Below are positions 1 to 7,600 of a DNA stretch of 35,838 nucleotides, piece after piece. Position numbers and translations under genes: made by a program. The notes under the pieces were generated by a model. It saw nothing but the letters and a program-made list of their open reading frames with translations. It did not search any database and was not told where the DNA came from. The stretch is from Lachnospiraceae bacterium UBA7182 (GTDB taxonomy: Bacteria; Bacillota; Clostridia; Lachnospirales; Lachnospiraceae), in NCBI GenBank assembly GCA_002491115.1, contig DKVI01000042.1, positions 1 through 35,838 on the forward strand, in the 5' to 3' direction. Position 1 is the stretch's first letter. Every line of letters starts with the position of its first letter.

Positions 1-1
1 C

Positions 2-1006
2 TTTACCGGGCTTAACAATTTTAATGTCATGTCCATTACAAATACTCTGTTTGATGAATATTTCGGCTTTTCTGATCAGGAAGTAAAAGCCATGCTGGCA
101 TACTACGGTCTGGACGAAAAATACGAACTGATCAAGGAATGGTATGATGGTTACCGCTTCGGAAATACGGATGTATATTGTCCCTGGGATGTTATTAATT
201 ATGTCAATCGGGTTCGTTTTGATCCGGATGCGGATCCTGAAGCTTACTGGATGAATTCCAGCGGCAACGCCATTATCCGCACACTTCTGAAACAGGCCAC
301 GGACCAGACGATGGGGGATCTGGATCAGCTGATAAACGGCCTGCCTGTCACAAAGAAAATCAGCGAAGAACTGACTTATCGGGAACTGTACAGCAGCATC
401 GACAACCTTTGGAGTGTCCTTTTTGCTGCCGGCTATCTGACCAAACGCAAAAAAGTTGCCCTGAACACCTATGAACTGGTCATTCCCAATCAGGAGATCC
501 GCGTCATTTTTACCGAACAGATCCTCTCCTGGTTTCAGGAGGAGGCCCGGAAAGACGCGCCCGCGCTGGACGCTTTCTGCGAAGCCTTCTCCGCCGGCGA
601 TCCTGCCGCGATTGAGCGTATGTTTACCGCGTATCTGAAAAAGACCATCAGTATCCGCGACACTGCCGTCCAGAAAAACAAAAAAGAGAACTTCTACCAC
701 GGTATCCTTTTAGGCCTTCTAAGCCACCGGGGCGACTGGATCTTACGCTCCAGCGCACAGTCCGGCAAAGGCTACAGTGATATTCTGATTCTGATCCGCT
801 CCGTTTCCATGGGGATCGTAGTCGAACTCAAATATTCGGAAAGCCGGAATCTGGAAGCTGCCTGCCTGCAGGCCCTTGCGCAGATCGAAGAAAAGAACTA
901 CGCGGATCAGCTCATCGAAGAGGATATGACCACGATTTTAAAATACGGCATCGCATGCCGCAGAAATACCTGCATGGTAAAAATGGCAGAAAGGACAAAA
1001 CAATAA
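2..1006 (+). CDS. AAA-ATPase-like / PD-(D/E)XK nuclease family protein, 5' end outside window
   Basis: The frame is open from base 2, and its first residues (FTGLNNF) align with the middle of the complete homologue at 20116-21825, so the N-terminal ATPase domain lies outside the window. The ATG at 29 is internal and not the start. Visible are the family's middle region (DEYFGF, KEWYDGY, YCPWDVINY, YWMNSSGN) and a C-terminal nuclease-like domain with an Asp in GYSDIL followed by E-x-K in VELKYSE, the PD-(D/E)XK signature. The family joins an N-terminal P-loop ATPase to this nuclease fold and is often multicopy; its biological role is unsettled. The last 528 bases before the terminal codons are about 96% identical to the 20 kb-distant inverted copy, whereas the upstream part is clearly more diverged. 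Confidence 0.88.
   Translation, partial: FTGLNNFNVMSITNTLFDEYFGFSDQEVKAMLAYYGLDEKYELIKEWYDGYRFGNTDVYCPWDVINYVNRVRFDPDADPEAYWMNSSGNAIIRTLLKQATDQTMGDLDQLINGLPVTKKISEELTYRELYSSIDNLWSVLFAAGYLTKRKKVALNTYELVIPNQEIRVIFTEQILSWFQEEARKDAPALDAFCEAFSAGDPAAIERMFTAYLKKTISIRDTAVQKNKKENFYHGILLGLLSHRGDWILRSSAQSGKGYSDILILIRSVSMGIVVELKYSESRNLEAACLQALAQIEEKNYADQLIEEDMTTILKYGIACRRNTCMVKMAERTKQ
460..987 (+). repeat. Inverted near-identical segment, copy 1 (partner 20126-20653)
   Basis: This 528-base stretch is the C-terminal coding part of the ATPase/nuclease gene. A hand alignment to the reverse complement of 20126-20653 shows no gaps and about 20 mismatches, most of them silent. Similarity drops sharply just before 460, where residues KKVA face KEVD. 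The two copies face each other across about 19 kb. Confidence 0.9.
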
Positions 1007-1088
1007 AAGAATGCAGCTTATTTTAAAAATTTATCCTGTTTTTTATCCCGTTTTTGTCTGGAAAAAGATGGCAGCCCACTCTTTTGTA

Positions 1089-1097
1089 TGGTATAAT
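1089..1097 (+). promoter_or_regulatory. Extended -10 promoter element for the membrane protein / giant protein unit
   Basis: The sequence TGGTATAAT is a perfect extended -10 (TGnTATAAT), lying 55 bases before the TTG start at 1152. No good -35 hexamer is present at the usual distance, which is common when TGn is present. It would drive 1152-1589 and 1607-10258. Confidence 0.6.
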
Positions 1098-1151
1098 AAA
1101 ACCGTATGAGCTTTCAGGAAATCTGTTTTTAAAGGAGAGTGAATTTCAGGA

Positions 1152-1589
1152 TTGAAAATAAACAGAAACAATAAAAGCAGGTGGCTGCCGGTGCTTTTTG
1201 CAGCGATGGCTGTCATAGCGGAACTTTATCCCAGAGCGGTCGTTGTCCGCAGAGTGGCAACGCCGGAGGAGGTTTTCAGGGATTACTATTCTTATTTTAG
1301 CATGACGCCTTATTGGAGTGAAAATCCATACCCGCTCAGAGCCGGGATATTTTCCTGTATCCTGCTCTTTTTCGTTTTATTAAGGATATGGAAATGCGCC
1401 CGGATCATGGATTTGCTGGCGCTGCTGGCCGGAGCTTCGGCTGTAATCATGTCCGCATACGCCGCAAAAAGCCAGCGCGGATATACGGCAGGTTGTCTGA
1501 CAGGATCTGCCATATGTATTTTTCTGGTCATTTCAGTAGTTTCCATTGTTGTGGGGGTACTGTTATATGATAAAAAAATTCGTACATAA
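1152..1589 (+). CDS. Small four-helix membrane protein of unknown function
   Basis: A 145-residue protein that I do not recognise. The start is a TTG preceded by AAGGAGAG (1132-1139) about 12 bases upstream. Four hydrophobic segments are visible, at about residues 11-27, 64-79, 85-105 and 114-139, with basic ends (KINRNNKSR at the N-terminus, KKIRT at the C-terminus), so it should be an integral membrane protein. The loop between helices 1 and 2 is aromatic and polar (FRDYYSYFSMTPYWSENPYP). Its stop lies 17 bases before the start of the giant secreted protein and no terminator separates them, so the two are probably co-transcribed. A role in export, retention or anchoring of that protein is possible but only inferred from position. 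Confidence 0.75.
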   Translation: MKINRNNKSRWLPVLFAAMAVIAELYPRAVVVRRVATPEEVFRDYYSYFSMTPYWSENPYPLRAGIFSCILLFFVLLRIWKCARIMDLLALLAGASAVIMSAYAAKSQRGYTAGCLTGSAICIFLVISVVSIVVGVLLYDKKIRT

Positions 1590-1606
1590 ATAAAGGAGGG
1601 ACACGA

Positions 1607-4600
1607 ATGAAACGAAGAATTTTGGCCATATTGCTGGCTGGAACGATGCTTCTGAGCGACGGCAGCTTTACCAGTATGGCTGTGAATTCACAGTCAGCAG
1701 TTTCTGTAGACGCCGCTGTACAGGAACAGGCGGAAGAAACTGCGGGCAATGATGTGGACGTATCAAATGGGTCGGAAACTGCTGTTTCGGCTCCGGATGC
1801 AGCAACCGATGAAAATGACGGAACAGACACATCGGCAGAGGAAGGAAAAGAGGGAACGGAAACGCCCGACAGTTCCAGAACGGAAAATGAGGCCACGCCG
1901 TCTGCAGGCGGAGAGACGGACGCCGAACCGGACGTTTCTGAAACTCCTGTAGAAAAGGACACAACAGAGACTGCGGAGGAGACAGAAAAAACATTTGAGA
2001 CTTCTGTGTCCGGCGATACTGTAACAATCATCAAATATAATCCCGGAACCAATCCGGCAGAGGAACTTATAATTCCGGAGGAACTTGAAGGGAAAAGCAA
2101 CATCAAAATACGTTATGGCGTTTTTAAAGATTGTACTTCAATCACAAAAGTCGTACTGCCGGATACGGTTACCGAGATCGGATACAACGCTTTTTGGGGC
2201 TGCGTTAATCTCGAAGACGTAAGCCTGGGAAACGGCGTAAAGACCATCGGATATAACGCATTTTCCGGATGTACCGCTTTAAAAACAATCAAAATTCCGC
2301 AAAGCGTAACCTCCATAGGTTCTTCTTATGGTGGGGTTAGCAACAGCATAGAAGAGATTATCTTTGAAAACGGAATGACTAAAATTCCCAACTATGCCTG
2401 CCAGAACGCTTCAAATCTGAAAACGGCTGTTATACCGGATACGGTGACAGAGATCGGGTATAATGCTTTTTACAAATGTACAAACCTGACGGATACAGGG
2501 CTGACCGACAATGTGGAAACCATCGGAAACTACGCATATAACGGCTGTACGGCGCTGACCGGCCTGACTTTGGGCGCCAAAGTAAAAACGGTCGGCAACA
2601 ACGCGTTTGAAGGCTGTACCGGGCTGGCCAGCCTGGCTCTGGGCGATAGTATGGAAACCATCGGAAGCAGCGCATACAAAGGCTGTACAGCATTGGCTTC
2701 TGTAAACTTGGGCAACAGCCTGATCAGGATATACGGAAGCGCTTTCTCAGGATGTAGCGCTTTAAACAAAATTACAATCCCCAAAAGTGTAGACCACATA
2801 GATTCTAACGCGTTTTACGATAGTATAGCAGAAATCACCTTTACAGACGGAATGACGAAAATTCCGACTAATGCCTGCAATAATGCGTCAAACCTGACAA
2901 AAGTTGTTATACCAAATACTGTGACAGAAATCGGGTATAATGCTTTCTACGACTGCAAAAAACTGACGGGTACAGGGCTGACGGACAATGTGGAAACCAT
3001 CGGAAACAGCACATACAGTGGCTGTACCGGGCTGACTAGCCTGGCTTTAGGCGTCAAAGTAAAAACGGTCGGCGACAGCGCGTTTTCCGGCTGTATCGGA
3101 CTGACTTCTGTAAAATTGAATGACAGTCTGACCAGCATCGGTCGCAGCGCCTTCCTAGGCTGTAGCGTTTTAAAAGCGATTACAATCCCTAAAAGCGTAA
3201 CTACCATAGGTTCCGAAGCGTTTAAAAACAGTATAGAAGAAATTACCTTTGCAAACGGCATGGCAAAAATCCCGGACAGTGCCTGCAATGGTGCGTCGAA
3301 CCTTACAAAGGTTACGTTTTCGTCTACAGCTACGGAAATCGGGTCATACGCCTTTTCTGGCTGTGAAAAACTGACAAGCGTAGATTTGCCGGACGCAGTA
3401 ACAATCATAGGCTCAAACGCTTTCCAGAACTGTAAGGTTTTGGCCCGCATACATCTGGGCAGCAAAGTGGAGACAATCAAATCATATGCTTTTTCCGGCT
3501 GTGCTGTGCTTACTGACATAAACCTGGAGGGCAATATAAAAACCATAGAAAACAGTGCTTTCCAGAGTTGCACAGGACTTACTGACATCAGCTTGGGAGA
3601 CACAGTCCAAAGCATCGGTAATTCTGCCTTTTATAAGTGTACCGGACTTACCAAGGTAAGCCTGGGAAATGCAGTCCAGACTATCGGAAGTTCTGCTTTC
3701 CGGGATTGTACAGGGCTTACAGAAGTACTCATGGGAAGCAAAGTGGAGACGGTCGGAGATTCTGCATTTTTCGGGTGCAAAGAGCTTACCAAAATCGACC
3801 TGAACGGAGCCGTTAAATCTATCGGAGACTCAGCGTTCTCTAATTGTGAAAAACTGGCATCCGTACTTCTTGGAAGTAAACTGGAGACGATTGGCAGCAG
3901 CGCATTTTCCGGCTGTGTTCTGCTTACAAAGGTCACAGTCCCCAAAAGTGTGACAAGAATTTACAGCAGTGCGTTTTACAACAGTATAACGGAAATTGAA
4001 TTTGAAGACGGAACTGAAAAGATTCCAGACAATGCCTGCAACAGGGCGACGAAACTGACTAAAGTTACAATTCCGTCTACAGTGACAGAAATAGGTGATT
4101 ATGCTTTTTACAACTGTACGGTTTTGGAGCAGATTTCTTCAGGCAGCAATATAACAAAATTAGATAGCCCTATAACAAAACTGGGCAGCAATGTATTCAA
4201 TGGCTGCAGTGCGCTTAAGACAATCACCATACCTAAGACGCTTGTAAGCGCAGGAAACTACTGTTTCTCTAACAGCATTGAAGAAATTATTTTTGAAAAT
4301 GGGATGGCAACAATCCCTGCCAACGTCTGCTATGGAGCAAATAAACTGAAAACCATAACAATCCCTGCCACAGTAAAAGAGATCGGACAGTGGGCGTTCT
4401 ATAGTTGCTCTTTACTGCCTAAGGTAACAATAGCGAACAATATGACGGTGGGAGATTATGCATTTGCTTCCTGCACCTCTCTGGAGGATTTGACAATTGG
4501 AGACAACGTAGTTCTTGGCAAACGTGTATTTGAAAATTGCAGAAACCTTAAATCCATAAAGCTGGGTAAGAACCTGAAGAAGGGTGAACAAAGCTTTTAC

Positions 4601-7600
4601 GGCGTCTCTATGAAAGGCGAATGCGGCGACAACCTGACATGGGAATTAAATGTAGAGGATGCAGAACTTTCGATCAGCGGCAGCGGGGCGATGGAGGAAT
4701 ACGCTTCTGTGAATGACGTCCCATGGTACGGCCTCAATGTGTTGATCGAATACATTTCATTTACCGGCAATGTCACAACCATCGGCGCACGCGCGTTCCA
4801 GGATTGTGACAGCCTGGAAAAAATCTTCATAAAAGACGGCATTACGAAGATCGGGGAGAGAGCATTCTATTCCTGCGACAACCTGACCTATGTGGAATTG
4901 CCCGAAAGCCTGCAGGTACTGGGCAACCAGGCGTTTGACGCATGCAATAAGCTGACGGAAATTCTGTTCTGCGGCGGCGCGCCTTCCCTGGGGACGAACT
5001 GCCTTCCTGACTTAAGTACGCTTGTCGTATTGTATCCCGAGACAGCTACCGGATGGATAGACCGCCTGTTTTCCAGATACAAGCAACTGACTTGGCGTGT
5101 ATGGGACAATACGGTTCCGCCCAATGATGTCGTGCTGGTGCTGGATATGTCCGGCAGTATGAGCGGCAGGATGGAACAATTAAAAGAGGCGTCTTCTGCA
5201 TTCATTGAAGGAGTTGGAGGAAGGCTTTCCAATACCAGGATTGCAGTCGTCGCATACGACGACAGAGCAGAGGTAATTGCGGAATTTTCCATGGACCGCC
5301 AGTATCAGATCAAGCAGATCAATAAACTGTATGACAGAGGCGGAACCGAATACCTGAAAGCATTACAATGTGCGGATGAACTTCTGAAAGAAAGTAAAGC
5401 GGATTACCGGTCGCTCATTATGTTCAGCGATGGCTCACCCAATGATTCCAAAACAGCAATCTCGGAATTTGCAAAAGAGCTGCGCACAAGATATGAGATT
5501 TACACGGTAGGCCTGCTCTCCAACCAGGCACAAAGAGATGTACTGATTGACGTGGCGGGCAAGAAAGAAAATTATTTTGAAGCCACGGCAATTGACAAGC
5601 TTTTGCAGGCATTCCTGAAACTTTCGGAGGACTTTGGCAAGAGTGAGACGACCACCTGCGAGATGAAACGGCACGGTCTGCGGGTTGACCTTTTGAACGA
5701 AGAACAGATCATATGTGTCGGCTCAGATGAAAAATTGTCCATCATCATCACTGCGGGTACGAAATATGAGGATGTGGCGAAGTATGCCCTGATGCAGGAC
5801 GACACGGTCATACTGGAAAATACGACCGGGGAATTTAACGATATTATGCCGGGTAAATTGTTTAAACCTGGTGGGAAGATTTATGCGGTACTGTATGATT
5901 CTAAAGGAAATGAAATCGAGAAAACACGGCTGAATATTACCATCCGGGATTATTATAAGATTACCTATAAGATGAATGACGGCACGGACGCAGTGTATAA
6001 GACGGACCAGATCGTAGGCGGTACAGATATTACGGAGCCGGAAGAACCGACCCGCGACGGATTTACGTTCAAAGGATGGTATTCGTCTGAAGGATGTACA
6101 GGTTTCTCATTCTTTCACGTATATAATGCGGTAAACCGGGTGCAGTTGGAAAGCGATATTACGCTTTATGCAAAATGGAAAGCGGGTAATAAGACGCTCG
6201 ACCTGCCGACGGAAGCGTTTAGCTTTACCAATTCATTCAGTGAGTTTTGTACTACTGATAATCCGCCCCAAAAGACATATTACTATGAAATAAGCAGCGG
6301 TGATTATGCAGAACTTATGTCTGGAATTCCTCTTTTGGGTTTTGGTCAGAGGTCTCGCGTGAAAGATCTGAAGAACAGTACATGGGGTGGTTCCTGCTTT
6401 GGCATGTCTTCCGCAGTAACTCTGTCGAAAGACGAAGCAATTGATATATCTGACTTTAATGCCAATTTTACAAATATTGGGCAGGCTTCCTTGAGAATGA
6501 ATACCGACGGTGATATAGATGTAGGCAACGTGGAAAGTATGATTAATTATTACATGTTGATGCAGCAAGTCGGTAAAATATATGATATCCGAACAGATTA
6601 TTCTTCCAGCGAATCAAAAAACCTGGAAAAGATTATAAATAAGATGCGGGCAAATAATGGCGTTACACTCCTTACCATTGGATTGTCAGAAAACGGAGAA
6701 TCTGTTGGCGGTCATGCTGTTGTAGGATATGATTTTGAGGAAAATGGAGATACATATACATTCCAGGTTTATGATTGTTCTATGGGCAACGGAACCTCAT
6801 ATCCTGTTACAATTACGAAAAATGGAAATACATACAGCCAGGAGTGCAACACGTGGGAAGGCGACTGGGGATATAATATCGCCTTTAAAGCTGCACTGAC
6901 AGCGGATGATCTTGCCCAGGAGAACCTTCTGATCGCACCCAGCGTAGTACGCGCAGGCGCTTCAAACGCAGGAGGCAGCAATGCTGTCTATGACTTGGAC
7001 ACCAGCTATGCTGATTTCACAATTTCAGACGGCACAAATACTGCGAAAATCGCAGGCGGCCAGGTCGCAGAAGGCGATTTGCAGGTCGAGTGCCTGGGCC
7101 TGGTAAGCGAACCGAACGCTTCACCGGATTACCTTTTCAGGCTTCCGGTACTTGCTTCCGGCGCTGTGTATACGATCATACCGGAAAATACTACAGGCAA
7201 CTACAAGACAGTGATGTACTATGCCGATGCCGCAAATGGTTTCTTCGTTTCAGAAGAGTCAGAGCAGCCAGGTACCATCACCGTATCCGCTTCCGGAAAA
7301 ATGGCTACGGAATATGAGAGCGCGACGGCACATACCTCTCATGTTTCCAGCAACAAGATGAAGACACCCTGGTATTATATCGGCGTGGAAGGTGAAAATA
7401 CAGGTATCATCCTGGATCCCCAGGCGGATACGACCACTGTGGCCGCGCAGGAAAGCGCTGCTGTAACCGCACAGGAAGGCGGCGAAACCGAACCGGCACA
7501 GGATATGAAAGTCAACATCCGGATGGAGTCCGATTTCAACTATGTGGACGCAGCTTCTATCCCTGTGGACCAGGACGGCGTTGAGATTACGGCTGATGAA

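Noticed and set aside
2099..4975. Possible CRISPR-like or DNA-level tandem array
   Set aside because: The periodicity is in coding LRR repeats with third-position variation; there are no constant repeats with unique spacers.
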